This document shows, piece by piece, positions 17,962 to 27,151 of a stretch of DNA of 64,000 bases. Every line of letters begins with the position of its first letter. Position 1 is the first letter of the stretch. Both the position numbers and the translations under genes were made by a program. The DNA comes from Chitinophaga vietnamensis (GTDB lineage: Bacteria; Bacteroidota; Bacteroidia; Chitinophagales; Chitinophagaceae). The notes beneath the pieces were generated by a model, which ran no database searches, was not told where the DNA came from, and saw only the letters and a program-made list of their open reading frames with translations. The stretch covers positions 667,786 to 731,785 of the forward strand of contig NZ_CABHMS010000003.1 in the NCBI RefSeq assembly GCF_902167635.1. Direction: 5' to 3'.

Positions 17962-18004
17962 AAAAAATTCATAAAAATAAAGAACAATCAAACTGTTTCG
18001 TGGT

Positions 18005-18012
18005 TACTTTTG
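18005..18012 (+). promoter_or_regulatory. Bacteroidetes -7 promoter box for purC
   Basis: TACTTTTG matches TAnnTTTG and lies 48 bases before the purC start in an AT-rich gap, leaving an untranslated leader of about 40 bases. Confidence 0.5.
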
Positions 18013-18060
18013 CAGCTCGAAACAGTGACGCTAATCTTTAATTATTAATTTTTTTTATTC

Positions 18061-18990
18061 ATGTTGGATTCAAATTTCAAGTTCCCGGGCCAGACTGCAT
18101 TCTACAAAGGAAAAGTTCGCGATGTATACACCATCGACGATAAACTGATGGTGATGGTAGTAAGCGACCGTATCTCGGCATTTGATGTGGTATTGCCTCG
18201 CCCGATCCCTTACAAGGGCCAGGTGCTGAACCAGGTGGCTGCTATCATGTTGGAAGCTACTAAAGACATTGTTCCTAACTGGGTAAAATCTACGCCGCTG
18301 CCAAATACTACTGTAGGCTTGAAGTGTGAGACCTTCCCCGTGGAAATGGTCGTACGCGGCAACCTTACCGGTCATGCCTGGAGAACCTACAAAACCGGCC
18401 AGCGCACGCTCTGCGGCGTAACCATGCCGGAAGGTATGAAGGAAAATGATTTCTTCCCTTCTCCCATCATTACCCCTACTACCAAAGCGCATGAAGGTCA
18501 TGATGAAGATATTTCCAGAGAAGAGATCATCGCACAAGGACTGGTAAGCAAGGAAGATTACGAGCAACTGGAAAAATATACGCTCGCCCTTTTCCAGAGA
18601 GGTAAGGAGATGGCGGCAGAACGTGGCCTGATCCTCGTTGATACCAAATATGAATTTGGCAAGATCGGCGATACCATCTACGTGATCGATGAAATCCATA
18701 CGCCTGACTCTTCCCGTTACTTCTATGCAGAAGGTTACGAAGCCAATCAACAAGCCGGCCAGCCACAACGCCAGCTGAGCAAGGAGTTCGTACGTGAATG
18801 GCTGATGGAGAACGGCTTCCAGGGCAAAGACGGACAACAAGTACCTGAAATGACTGACGCATTCGTGAACAGCGTAAGTGAAAGATATATTGAGCTGTTC
18901 GAAAATATTACCGGCAGAAAATTCGTTAAAGAAGATGTGCCGGCTGCTGAAGCAGAAGCGAGGATCCTCGCTGCGCTGAAAAGCCTGTAG
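18061..18990 (+). CDS. purC: Phosphoribosylaminoimidazole-succinocarboxamide synthase
   Basis: SAICAR synthase: ligates aspartate to CAIR using ATP in de novo purine synthesis, in the cytoplasm. Visible hallmarks are [11 protein letters not shown] (ATP loop), [21 protein letters not shown], the [17 protein letters not shown] segment, and [15 protein letters not shown] near the C-terminal third followed by [11 protein letters not shown]. At 309 residues it belongs to the longer bacterial/yeast-like form rather than the ~240-residue E. coli form. It stands alone with its own -7 box, and no other purine genes are adjacent. Confidence 0.96.
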   Translation: MLDSNFKFPGQTAFYKGKVRDVYTIDDKLMVMVVSDRISAFDVVLPRPIPYKGQVLNQVAAIMLEATKDIVPNWVKSTPLPNTTVGLKCETFPVEMVVRGNLTGHAWRTYKTGQRTLCGVTMPEGMKENDFFPSPIITPTTKAHEGHDEDISREEIIAQGLVSKEDYEQLEKYTLALFQRGKEMAAERGLILVDTKYEFGKIGDTIYVIDEIHTPDSSRYFYAEGYEANQQAGQPQRQLSKEFVREWLMENGFQGKDGQQVPEMTDAFVNSVSERYIELFENITGRKFVKEDVPAAEAEARILAALKSL

Positions 18991-19058
18991 CACTGGCTGA
19001 AAGATATCCGCCTCTCCCGGCAACGGGAGAGGCTTTACTAACCCGCAACGTACCCACT

Positions 19059-19619
19059 ATGAGAGCTGTATGCTTCGCGGCCCTGGCCTGCCTGCTGGTA
19101 TTATCCGCCTGCAAATTCAGGCAGAAAACAGACCCCATCGAAAAACCCCTCAAAGAAACCCTGGAAGAGGCTGCCACCCAACCCGGCATGAACGCCGGCA
19201 CCGGACTTGTTTCCATCGACATTCCCCAAGGCTGGAACCGCACAGATACCGTTATGAACGGCGTCAATTTCGTATATGTGCTCGGACCTAATTTCCACGT
19301 AGGACAAGCCAGCGCCACCATCATCACACAAGCCCTTACTAATGGCGCCAGTTTCGACAGCTATTTTGAAATGAACAGGAGCGGGCTGGAAAACGGACAA
19401 CGCGTGGTAAGAGTGGACGACAGCGTACGGGAACTCAATGGCGATCCCGTAAAAGGACTGACCATGACGCGCGACATCAATGGCACCACCGTACGCACTG
19501 CGCAGTATTTCGTGCTGCATGACAACATCGTGTACATTGTTACCTTCGGCGCCCCGGAACAACATTTTCATAAATGTGTCAAAGACTTTGATCACATCTT
19601 CAATTCTATAAAGTTCTGA
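19059..19619 (+). CDS. Small lipoprotein, PsbP/DUF1795-like
   Basis: Predicted lipoprotein of 186 residues; the lipobox is LVLSAC with Cys18. The mature region resembles the PsbP/Mog1-like fold used by DUF1795 proteins: a short motif of the type IDIPQGWNRTDTVMNGVNF, a central FDSYFEMNRSGLENGQRVV and a C-terminal FDHIFNSIKF. Such proteins are outer-membrane or periplasmic factors with no known enzymatic activity. It lies 68 bases after purC and 18 bases before the ABC exporter gene, so it could share a transcript with the exporter. Function not assigned. Confidence 0.78.
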   Translation: MRAVCFAALACLLVLSACKFRQKTDPIEKPLKETLEEAATQPGMNAGTGLVSIDIPQGWNRTDTVMNGVNFVYVLGPNFHVGQASATIITQALTNGASFDSYFEMNRSGLENGQRVVRVDDSVRELNGDPVKGLTMTRDINGTTVRTAQYFVLHDNIVYIVTFGAPEQHFHKCVKDFDHIFNSIKF

Positions 19620-19637
19620 TGTATTTATGTCCTATTT

Positions 19638-21455
19638 TTGTTGATAAATCGACAGGACTTGAAACATCTGGCTGCACTCAACAAATACTTTCTACGGAAT
19701 AAATGGCGATTGATCCTCGGGCTGCTGTTTACGGCAATATCCATCGTATTCAGCGTGTTCCAACCCATCATGGTAAGGCAGATATTTGACCTGCTATCGC
19801 ATAATCTCGACGAATACCGCCTCCTGAGCGACACCGGCCTCAAAGGCGTTTTCCGTTCGGACTTCACACATGTACTGGCCTTCTACGGCGTATGTATCCT
19901 GGTGTTTGCGCTGCTCAGCGGCTTTTTCCTCTTCCTCCAGCGGCAAACGCTCATCGTGATGAGCCGCCACATCGAATACGATCTCAAAAATGAAATATAC
20001 CAGCAATATCAGCGACTGGATCTCAACTTCTTCAAGATGCACCGCACCGGCGACCTGATGAGCCGCATCACGGAAGATGTATCACGGGTACGCATGTACG
20101 TAGGTCCCGCTATCATGTATGCATCCCGAACTGTTTTTCTGATCGTCGTTATCGTTTGGCTGATGATAGAGGTAAACCCGCTGCTCACGCTGTATACCTT
20201 GTCGCCACTGCCTTTCCTGGCGCTCACCATCTACTATGTAAACCGTATCATCCACCGCAAAAGCGAAAAGATACAATCACAATTATCTAACATCACGTCT
20301 ATCGCGCAGGAATCTTATTCCGGTATCCGCGTGATCAAATCCTATGTGCAGGAAGAAGACAGCACGGAGCATTTTGAAAAGGCCAGTGAAGACTATAAGC
20401 AAAGCTCTATCAGTCTGGCCAAAACAGATGCCCTGTTCCAGCCCATTATGGCGCTGATGATCGGCCTTAGCGTGATCCTCACCATCTTCATCGGCGGCTT
20501 GCAGGTGATCGCAGGCAATATCACTGTTGGCAATCTGGCCGAGTTTGTGATCTATGTGAACATGCTGATGTTTCCCTTCTTTTCCATCGGCATGGTAGCA
20601 TCGATGATACAACGTGCGGCAGCCTCACAGCAACGCATAAACGAATTTCTGCTGATACAGCCGGATGTGAAAGACAATCCCGGCGCCTCGCATGTGAACA
20701 TCAGCGGAGAGATACGCCTGGAGCGGGTTACATTCACTTATCCGCATACGGGTATCACGGCTATACGCGATTTCAACCTGCATATCACTCCCGGCCAGAA
20801 GGTGGCGGTCATTGGCCGTACCGGCTCGGGCAAAAGCACGCTGGCACAGCTGCTCATCCGCATGTACGATCCGCAGGAAGGAAAGATTTTGCTGGACGGT
20901 CATGATATCCGCCATATGCAGCTGGACAACCTGCGCGGACAAATCAGCTATGTACCGCAGGATGTGTTCCTTTTCTCGGATACCATTGCCAATAATATCC
21001 GCTTCGGCGATCCTTCCGCTGCCTTGCCACTGGTACAAACCGCTGCCCGACAGGCTTCCGTTGAAAAAGATATCCTCGGTTTCAACGAAGGATTCGAAAC
21101 AGAAATAGGGGAGCGTGGCGTTACTTTAAGCGGTGGCCAGAAGCAGCGTATCTCTATCGCCAGGGCGCTGATCAAGAACCCGGAGATACTGTTATTCGAC
21201 GACTGCCTTTCCGCAGTAGATGCCCGTACCGAAAAAGAGATCATTGGTAACCTTTACGCCTATCTGAAAAATAAAACCGCTATCATCATCACCCACCGCA
21301 TCTTCGCGTTGTTTGAGTTCGATAAGATCATCGTGCTGGACGAAGGAAGGATCGTAGAAGAGGGAACACATGAAGAATTGTTGTCATTAAACGGATACTA
21401 TTCCGAGCTGTACGCCCGCCAGCAATCAGGAGATGAGGAAAGCGTAACAGAATAA
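19638..21455 (+). CDS. ABC exporter, fused membrane and ATPase domains (MdlB/MsbA-type)
   Basis: Half-transporter of 605 residues: six membrane spans in residues ~25-320, then an ATPase domain with Walker A GRTGSGKST (about 393-401), Q-loop YVPQDVFLFSDT, signature LSGGQKQR (about 497-504), Walker B ILLFDD and H-loop IITHRI. The residue after the Walker B aspartate is Asp, not the catalytic Glu, as in MdlA-type sites, so this site may hydrolyse slowly unless paired with another half. The start is TTG at 19638; the nearby ATG frame closes after five codons. Substrate unknown (lipid or drug). Confidence 0.9.
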   Translation: MLINRQDLKHLAALNKYFLRNKWRLILGLLFTAISIVFSVFQPIMVRQIFDLLSHNLDEYRLLSDTGLKGVFRSDFTHVLAFYGVCILVFALLSGFFLFLQRQTLIVMSRHIEYDLKNEIYQQYQRLDLNFFKMHRTGDLMSRITEDVSRVRMYVGPAIMYASRTVFLIVVIVWLMIEVNPLLTLYTLSPLPFLALTIYYVNRIIHRKSEKIQSQLSNITSIAQESYSGIRVIKSYVQEEDSTEHFEKASEDYKQSSISLAKTDALFQPIMALMIGLSVILTIFIGGLQVIAGNITVGNLAEFVIYVNMLMFPFFSIGMVASMIQRAAASQQRINEFLLIQPDVKDNPGASHVNISGEIRLERVTFTYPHTGITAIRDFNLHITPGQKVAVIGRTGSGKSTLAQLLIRMYDPQEGKILLDGHDIRHMQLDNLRGQISYVPQDVFLFSDTIANNIRFGDPSAALPLVQTAARQASVEKDILGFNEGFETEIGERGVTLSGGQKQRISIARALIKNPEILLFDDCLSAVDARTEKEIIGNLYAYLKNKTAIIITHRIFALFEFDKIIVLDEGRIVEEGTHEELLSLNGYYSELYARQQSGDEESVTE

Positions 21456-21533
21456 CAATCACTGTCTTGCATATACGCCACTGCAGCCATTTACAGCCTT
21501 GTTTTATGAATTTTCAAAATCATTTAAAATTAT

Positions 21534-21563
21534 TTTGATATTTGTAAAACAATAGTATATTTG
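21534..21563 (+). promoter_or_regulatory. Bacteroidetes-type promoter of the Pur-like gene
   Basis: TTTG at 21534-21537 and TATATTTG at 21556-21563 match the -33 TTTG and -7 TAnnTTTG elements with an 18-base gap. The start codon of the DUF3276 gene is 50 bases downstream. This is the best two-element promoter seen in the window. Confidence 0.62.
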
Positions 21564-21612
21564 TTCCTTATTGAAACAGGATTTGATTCGTTAACACTTA
21601 AATCTAACAACT

Positions 21613-22032
21613 GTGGCGTACGAAAACAACAATCAACAGGAAAGAAACAATGACAGCATCTTTTCTAAACGATTGAAAGCGGGCAAAAGAAGAACGTACT
21701 TCTTTGATGTAAAGACCACTCGGGGAAACGATTATTTTCTGACTATAACAGAAAGTAAGAAACGTTTTAATGACAACGGTTACGACAGGCATAAAGTATT
21801 CCTGTACAAGGAAGACTTCAACAAGTTCCTGAATGCGCTGACCGAAACCATCAACTATGTGAAAACTGAGTTGATGCCCGATTTCGACTTTGATGCCTAC
21901 AACCACGATTATGTGCAGGAAGAACAGGATGAAGCAGAAGGAGCTGAAGTTGTATCAGCTGCTCCTGTTGCAGTTCCTGTAGAGGCTTCTGCGCCAGCCT
22001 CACATAGCACCGATGATGTAGACAAATGGTAA
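21613..22032 (+). CDS. Pur-alpha-like DNA/RNA-binding protein (DUF3276)
   Basis: Protein of 139 residues. The first ~95 residues contain the Pur repeat: IFSKRLKAGKRRTYFFDVK, then an F-L-T-I-T-E-S-K-K-R strand pair and a KVFLYKEDFNKFLNAL helix, as in Bacteroidetes and spirochaete PUR domains that bind single-stranded nucleic acid. The tail is acidic, with poly-E/A and a Ser/Asp end (EEQDEAEGAEVV). The start is GTG at 21613. A good promoter and terminator flank it, so it is a single-gene unit. It is probably abundant. Role: single-strand binding regulator, specific targets unknown. Confidence 0.9.
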   Translation: MAYENNNQQERNNDSIFSKRLKAGKRRTYFFDVKTTRGNDYFLTITESKKRFNDNGYDRHKVFLYKEDFNKFLNALTETINYVKTELMPDFDFDAYNHDYVQEEQDEAEGAEVVSAAPVAVPVEASAPASHSTDDVDKW

Positions 22033-22058
22033 TCTTTTTAATTAAATTAAGATAAATA

Positions 22059-22086
22059 ACCCCCGGATTTTTCCGGGGGTTTTTTA
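22059..22086 (+). terminator. Rho-independent terminator of the Pur-like gene
   Basis: A nine-base stem, ACCCCCGGA and TCCGGGGGT, with a TTTT loop, is followed by a run of T. It lies 27 bases after the stop of the DUF3276 gene. Confidence 0.9.
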
Positions 22087-22267
22087 TTTGAGAATTTACG
22101 GATTTGAGAATTTACGTATTTACGGATTTATGGATTTTGGAATTTAGTTTCGATTCTTAAATTCCAAATTCCAAATTCCAAATTCCAAATTCCAAATTCC
22201 AAATTCCAAAATCCGTAAATCCGTAAATCCGTAAATCCATAAATCCATAAATCCATAAATCCATAAA
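22087..22267. repeat. Long palindromic/tandem intergenic repeat, family C copy 2
   Basis: Built of short tandem units: on the right six copies of AAATTCC, then three of GTAAATCC and four of ATAAATCC; on the left the complementary units (for example TTTACGGA). As a whole it is a palindrome. It fills the space between the terminator and the stop of the M1 peptidase gene, so it is the 3' region of two converging genes. Confidence 0.88.
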
Positions 22268-23902
22268 TTATTTCACCTTTTTCACATTCACATAGAAATT
22301 CTTATCTACCTCAAAATCATCTGGATTGGTGAGTGTGAGGCTGGCCGTGCGCCACAGGGCGCCGGGATAGATCATCTTGTAACCGTTTTCGCTGAGCTTC
22401 ACTTTCACCGGCATATTGAAATCCTTTACATCTGATACCCAGCGGTATTGCAGTTGCTGGCCATAGATGCGGTACTCCAATGTAGGGATGGTGGTTTTGT
22501 GGAGATATTGTTCGAATATCTTGCTGAGATCCATGCCCACGGCTTCACTCATGTAGCTTTCTATTTGCTGTGCGGTAACCGTTTGATGCCAGAAGGTTTT
22601 GTTGAGGCCGCGCAGCATTTGCCGGAAGGCTTCATCGTTGTTCATAATCTGGCGGATCATGTGGATCATGTTAGCCCCTTTGGGATACATATCGCCGCTG
22701 CCTTCCTGGTTTACGTTGTAGGCCGGAATGATAGGAACATCATTTTTAATACCACGACGGATACCTTGTAAGTATTCATTGCCGGCTTTCACGCCATACT
22801 CGCAGGTAGTGAACAGCGTTTCGGAATAGTTGGTAAAGGATTCGTGTATCCACATATCCGCGAGGTCTTTGCTGGTGATGTTGTTGCCAAACCATTCATG
22901 GCCGCTTTCATGGATGATGAGGAAGTCCCATTTGAGGCCCCAGCCGGTGCCGGAGAGGTCGCGGCCGGAATAGCCCATCTTGAATTTGTTGCCATATGCC
23001 ACAGCGCTCTGGTGCTCCATGCCGAGGTGTGGCGATTCTACGAGCTTGTAGCTGTCCTTATAAAAAGGATATTTACCGAACCAGTACTCGAAGCATTTGA
23101 GCATGGGCTTCACCACGGCGAAATGCACTTTGGCGGTATCTATATTATAGTCAAGCACCCAGTAGGAGAGGTCGAGCTTGCCGCCTTCGCCGTTATAGGT
23201 ATCTTTTATCTCTTCATAATGCCCGATGTTAAGGGCTACATCGTAGTTGTTGATCGGATTGCTCACGTACCAGGTGTACGTCGTAGTGCCGTCACCGTTA
23301 GGCTTCACTTTTTTAAGGCGACCGTTGGAAATGTCTTTCAGTTCTGAAGGCACGGTAACATGGATGGTCATATTTTCCGGCTCATCGCTCTGATGGTCTT
23401 TGTTGGGCCACCATACGCTGGCGCCGAGGCCCTGGCAGGCAGTAGCGATCCAGGGACGGCCTTCATTGTCTTTAGCCCATACTACGCCGCCATCCCAGGG
23501 GGCGTTTTTTGCGCGCCTTGGTTTGCCATGATAGAAAACCGTAACGCTGTTGGTATGGTTTTTCTCTTGCGGCGACTGCATTTTAACGAACCAGGCATTG
23601 CCATCGCGGGTGAAGGCGAGTGCGGTCTTGTCCTGTATCACACTGTCGATCACCAGTGGTTCCTGCAAGTCTATCTGCATGGTGGAATCGGTTTTCAATA
23701 TGTCGTAGGTGATGGTATTGAAGCCGGTGAAGGTGCTGTCGTCCAGGTTCACGGCCACGTGCAGGTCGTACGATTTCACATCCCACCAGGCGCGTTGCGG
23801 TGTGATGGAACCTCTCAATGTATCCGCTCTCGTGAAGCGTTGTTGCGCGCCGGCTGTGAATGTTGCCAGCAGGGCGGCGCAGAGCATAGGTATGCCACGC
23901 AT
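22268..23902 (-). CDS. Exported M1-family zinc aminopeptidase
   Basis: Metallopeptidase of 544 residues with a signal peptide (first ~19 residues, cleavage near AGAQ). Zinc-binding HESGH (His331, Glu332, His335) and the third ligand Glu354 (WIHESFTNYSE) fit the HExxH-x18-E pattern of M1. The exopeptidase motif is GMEHQS (294-299) instead of the common GxMEN, as in several Bacteroidetes M1 proteins. An N-terminal beta domain precedes the catalytic region, and the usual long C-terminal helical domain is short. It should trim peptides in the periplasm. The divergent gene encodes a peptide-binding lipoprotein, so the two may serve peptide uptake. Confidence 0.9.
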   Translation of the reverse strand: MRGIPMLCAALLATFTAGAQQRFTRADTLRGSITPQRAWWDVKSYDLHVAVNLDDSTFTGFNTITYDILKTDSTMQIDLQEPLVIDSVIQDKTALAFTRDGNAWFVKMQSPQEKNHTNSVTVFYHGKPRRAKNAPWDGGVVWAKDNEGRPWIATACQGLGASVWWPNKDHQSDEPENMTIHVTVPSELKDISNGRLKKVKPNGDGTTTYTWYVSNPINNYDVALNIGHYEEIKDTYNGEGGKLDLSYWVLDYNIDTAKVHFAVVKPMLKCFEYWFGKYPFYKDSYKLVESPHLGMEHQSAVAYGNKFKMGYSGRDLSGTGWGLKWDFLIIHESGHEWFGNNITSKDLADMWIHESFTNYSETLFTTCEYGVKAGNEYLQGIRRGIKNDVPIIPAYNVNQEGSGDMYPKGANMIHMIRQIMNNDEAFRQMLRGLNKTFWHQTVTAQQIESYMSEAVGMDLSKIFEQYLHKTTIPTLEYRIYGQQLQYRWVSDVKDFNMPVKVKLSENGYKMIYPGALWRTASLTLTNPDDFEVDKNFYVNVKKVK

Positions 23903-23948
23903 ATTTATTCGTATATTTTATGCTGGAAAGATATTAATTTACTGCCAA

Positions 23949-25592
23949 ATGAAGAGTTGTTATTGTCAGGCGGTTACAGGTAGGCTTTGTCTGTTGGCAG
24001 GAACACTGCTGTTGCTATGGTCGTGCGGCAGCCATGAAAAGCAGCAGCAACAGGTGTTTCGCTATAATCAAACGGAAGGCATCTCCAGCCTGGACCCGGC
24101 ATTTGCTAAAAGCCAGGCTGTGATATGGGCGGTGCGGCAGGTGTACAATACCCTCGTGGAGCCGGATACCAACCTGGAGATCAAACCCTCGCTGGCCCGC
24201 AGCTGGCGTATTTCAGAGGATCACCGCACCTATACTTTCGACCTGCGCACGGATGTATATTTCCACGACAGCGACGTATTCCCCGGCGGCAAGGGCCGCC
24301 GCCTCACCGCGCAGGATGTGGTGTACAGCCTCAAAAGGATCATGGACCCCGCCACAGCTTCTCCAGGCGCCTGGATATTCAACGGCAAAATCAGCTCCGA
24401 CACAGGTTTCAAGGCGCTCAACGATTCTACCTTCTCCCTCACCTTATATAAACCCTTTCATCCCATCATGGGCATCCTGAGTATGCAGTACTGCTCTGTG
24501 GTGCCGCATGAAGCCGTGGAACGCTATGGTAAAGACTTTCGCAATCACCCGGTAGGCACCGGGCCTTTTCAGTTTTTTTTATGGGAAGAAGGACAGGCGC
24601 TCGTCCTGCACCGCAACCCGCATTACTTTGAAACGGATAGCAGCGGCCACCGCCTGCCATACCTCGATGCCGTACAGGTCAGCTTCCTCGACAGCAAAGC
24701 CACGGAGTTCCTGTTGTTCCGCCAGGGGCAGCTGGATTTCATGAATGATATCGATGCTTCGTTCAAGGATGAAGTGCTCACCCGTCAGGGCCAGCTGAAA
24801 AAAGAATGGGAGGGTAAAATGGTGCTGAACAAACATGCCTATCTCAATACAGAATACCTGGGCTTCCTGGTAGATAGCAGCAATCCCTTGCTGCGGGCTT
24901 CTCCCATAAAGATCAAAAAGATACGGCAGGCGATCAACTACGGTTTCGACCGTACGAAAATGATGACTTACCTGCGCAACGGTATAGGTACTGCCGCTAC
25001 GGCAGGTTTTGTGCCGGCTGGATTGCCGTCTTTTGATTCAACTAACGTGAAAGGCTATACGTATAATCCGGCGTTAACCAGGCAGTTATTACAGGAGGCT
25101 GGATATCCGCAAGGGCAGGGGCTTGCGCCGGTTAAATTATTGTCGATCCCTATTTATGCCGATTTGGCTAACTATGTGGCTAACCAGTTGCAGGAAACCG
25201 GTATCCGTATACAGGTGGAAGTGATCCAGAAAAGTTTGCTGCTGGAGCAAACCGCCAAATCGCAGGCGCTGTTCTTCCGTGGCAGCTGGATCGCCGATTA
25301 CCCCGATGCCGAAAGCTACCTGGCCATGTTTTACAGTAAAAATCCTGCGCCGCCCAACTATACCCGCTATGCCAACCCGGCCTACGACCGCCTTTATGAG
25401 CAGGCATTGGAAGAAAATAACGACAGCATCCGCTACGGCCTTTACCGGCAGATGGATCGCATGATCATCGCCGATGCCGCCGTGGTACCGCTTTTCTACG
25501 ATGAAGTGATCCGCCTGGTGCAGCCCAATGTAACAGGACTGTTCAACAACGGCATGAACCTGCTGGAACTCAGGCGGGTAAAGAAACATTGA
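23949..25592 (+). CDS. Peptide/oligopeptide-binding lipoprotein (SBP_bac_5 family)
   Basis: Solute-binding lipoprotein of 547 residues (lipobox LLLWSC with Cys27). DppA/OppA hallmarks are ISSLDPAFAK, YNTLVEPDTN, LARSWRISEDHRTYTFDLR, VYSLKRIMDP and YPDAESYLAMFYS. It delivers short peptides or similar solutes to an ABC importer, but no permease or ATPase gene is next to it. The open frame extends 80 codons upstream to 23709 through the divergent peptidase gene; that part is a shadow and the signal sequence begins only at 23949. Only 46 bases separate the two divergent starts. Confidence 0.9.
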   Translation: MKSCYCQAVTGRLCLLAGTLLLLWSCGSHEKQQQQVFRYNQTEGISSLDPAFAKSQAVIWAVRQVYNTLVEPDTNLEIKPSLARSWRISEDHRTYTFDLRTDVYFHDSDVFPGGKGRRLTAQDVVYSLKRIMDPATASPGAWIFNGKISSDTGFKALNDSTFSLTLYKPFHPIMGILSMQYCSVVPHEAVERYGKDFRNHPVGTGPFQFFLWEEGQALVLHRNPHYFETDSSGHRLPYLDAVQVSFLDSKATEFLLFRQGQLDFMNDIDASFKDEVLTRQGQLKKEWEGKMVLNKHAYLNTEYLGFLVDSSNPLLRASPIKIKKIRQAINYGFDRTKMMTYLRNGIGTAATAGFVPAGLPSFDSTNVKGYTYNPALTRQLLQEAGYPQGQGLAPVKLLSIPIYADLANYVANQLQETGIRIQVEVIQKSLLLEQTAKSQALFFRGSWIADYPDAESYLAMFYSKNPAPPNYTRYANPAYDRLYEQALEENNDSIRYGLYRQMDRMIIADAAVVPLFYDEVIRLVQPNVTGLFNNGMNLLELRRVKKH

Positions 25593-25654
25593 TACTTTAA
25601 CATTTCATTTTACATTAATTCAGGTAATTTGGCCTGACTTACAGGTATTTAGTC

Positions 25655-25662
25655 TACCTTTG
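25655..25662 (+). promoter_or_regulatory. Bacteroidetes -7 promoter box of the desaturase gene
   Basis: TACCTTTG matches TAnnTTTG, 33 bases before the desaturase start. An upstream TTTGG in the same gap may act as -33. Confidence 0.55.
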
Positions 25663-25694
25663 ATGTTTAATTGTCAATTTATCATATTTAATAG

Positions 25695-26468
25695 ATGACC
25701 GCGATCCTGATATTCTTTTGTGTGCACTGGTTCTTCTCATTGTTCTTTCACACATTCTATCTACACAGGTATGCATCTCACCAGATGTACACCACCAGCA
25801 AGTTCTGGGAACGTTTCTTTTATTTCTGCACCTGGTTCTTCCAGGGATCTTCTTACCTGATTCCAAGGGCTTATGGCGTGATGCACCGCATGCACCATGA
25901 GTATAGCGATACTGAAAAAGATCCGCATTCACCGCACTTCTTCAAAGACGTATGGACCATGATGGTGCAAACCCGTGTGATCTATAACGGCTTTGTAACA
26001 CGTAAGAGCAAGGTAGATCCGCAGTTCACCGCAGAGCCATTGCCAGAATGGGATGCGATGGACAAGTTTGGCGATAGCAATATCACCCGCCTTGCCTGGA
26101 TGGCAGCGTACATTACTTTCTATGTAATTTTTGTACCAGCCGGTATGTGGTATCTCTACCTGCTGCTGCCGATCCATTTCCTGATGGGGCCTGTGCAAGG
26201 CGCTATCGTGAACTGGTGCGGTCACAAATATGGCTATAGCAATTTTGATAATGGCGATCATTCCCGCAACACTTCTCCCTGGGGCATCATCCTGATGGGA
26301 GAGCTGTTCCAGAACAATCACCACAAGTTCAAAGACAGTCCAAACTTCGCCAAGAAATGGTTTGAGCTGGATCCCAGCTACCAGGTGATGAAACTGATGA
26401 ACTTCATTGGTATCATCAAGCTGAAACCTGCTATGGTAACGCCCGCGCAGTTAAAGAAAGCAGCGTAA
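25695..26468 (+). CDS. Membrane fatty-acid desaturase (acyl-CoA desaturase family)
   Basis: Di-iron desaturase of 257 residues with four or so membrane spans and the histidine boxes HRYASH (24-29), HRMHH (64-68), NWCGHKYG and NNHHKF. It inserts a double bond in a fatty acyl chain using O2 in the inner membrane, changing membrane fluidity. At 257 residues it is shorter than stearoyl-CoA desaturases with cytochrome b5 domains. It has its own promoter box and terminator. Regulation by temperature is typical of the family, but no evidence for it is seen here. Confidence 0.9.
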   Translation: MTAILIFFCVHWFFSLFFHTFYLHRYASHQMYTTSKFWERFFYFCTWFFQGSSYLIPRAYGVMHRMHHEYSDTEKDPHSPHFFKDVWTMMVQTRVIYNGFVTRKSKVDPQFTAEPLPEWDAMDKFGDSNITRLAWMAAYITFYVIFVPAGMWYLYLLLPIHFLMGPVQGAIVNWCGHKYGYSNFDNGDHSRNTSPWGIILMGELFQNNHHKFKDSPNFAKKWFELDPSYQVMKLMNFIGIIKLKPAMVTPAQLKKAA

Positions 26469-26494
26469 TAATCAGTACAATCAATCTGTTCAAT

Positions 26495-26534
26495 AAAAAA
26501 AATGTCTCACTGTAATGGTGGGACATTTTTTTTT
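26495..26534. terminator. Bidirectional terminator between converging genes
   Basis: ATGTCTCAC (26502-26510) pairs with GTGGGACAT (26518-26526), with A-run before and T-run after the stem, so it can work on both strands. It lies between the desaturase and the HAD gene. Confidence 0.85.
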
Positions 26535-26554
26535 GTGGTATAGATAGATGGGCA

Positions 26555-27151
26555 TCACCCCACCGAGCGGAATGGCTTGTAGTGCGGGTATTGCGCCAGC
26601 GATAGCATTGGTTTGTCGCCGCGGCTATCTCCATAAGCAAATATCGTCTGGTACTCTTCCAGCCGGAACACTTCATGGATACGGCGCACCTTTTCCTCAC
26701 CATTGCAATTGGCGCCGAGGATGTTACCCGTGATCCTGTTATTTTTTACTTCCAGTACGGTGCTGATGCAGCGAACATGTATGGTACGGCACCAGGGCAT
26801 CACCCATTGCTGTGCCGATGCGGTGACAATCACCACCTGGTGTCCCAGCCGCTGGTGTTTTCGTATAGCCGTTAATGCGAGTGGGCGCAGCAGGTGTGGC
26901 AGCCGTTCCCGGCAGAAAGCCTCACAGCCCTTGCGAAAGACTTCCTCCGGCATCCCGCCGAAAAAATATTGAAGTACCCGCTGCTTCATGTCCTGTGCGG
27001 AGATCATTTTCAGTTTGAACAGGACCAGTGCGGGCGACAGCATGATCACACCGGCGAGGAGCGAAGCGCGGCCTCTGTGAAAGCGGACGATCTCCCAGAG
27101 TGTATCCCTGTTAGTGATGGTGCCATCGAAGTCGAAAAATGCAATCGTCAC
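26555..27151 (-). CDS. HAD-IB family phosphatase, candidate DPPR phosphatase
   Basis: Haloacid-dehalogenase-type phosphatase of 198 residues. Motif I is FFDFDGTIT with Asp7 and Asp9; motif II is VIVTASAQQW; motif IV is IFAYGDSRGDKPML. The cap pattern and length match HAD-IB (SerB-like) enzymes. Last gene of a four-gene minus-strand operon whose other products resemble the polyprenyl-phospho-arabinose pathway. The pathway needs a 5-phosphatase between the UbiA step and the DprE1 step, so this enzyme is a candidate, in place of the PAP2-type protein used in mycobacteria. That assignment is inference. It overlaps the SDR gene by four bases. Confidence 0.82.
   Translation of the reverse strand: MTIAFFDFDGTITNRDTLWEIVRFHRGRASLLAGVIMLSPALVLFKLKMISAQDMKQRVLQYFFGGMPEEVFRKGCEAFCRERLPHLLRPLALTAIRKHQRLGHQVVIVTASAQQWVMPWCRTIHVRCISTVLEVKNNRITGNILGANCNGEEKVRRIHEVFRLEEYQTIFAYGDSRGDKPMLSLAQYPHYKPFRSVG

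Noticed and set aside
22087-22267. CRISPR array
   Set aside because: The repeated units are only 7-8 bases long with no spacers, and the whole region is palindromic.
23709-23948. N-terminal extension of the peptide-binding lipoprotein
   Set aside because: It overlaps the 5' end of the divergent M1 peptidase gene and would hide the lipoprotein signal, which starts at 23949.
26555-27151. Phosphoserine phosphatase (SerB)
   Set aside because: The fold matches, but the operon with UbiA/DprE genes makes a role in serine synthesis unlikely; kept as a general HAD-IB enzyme.
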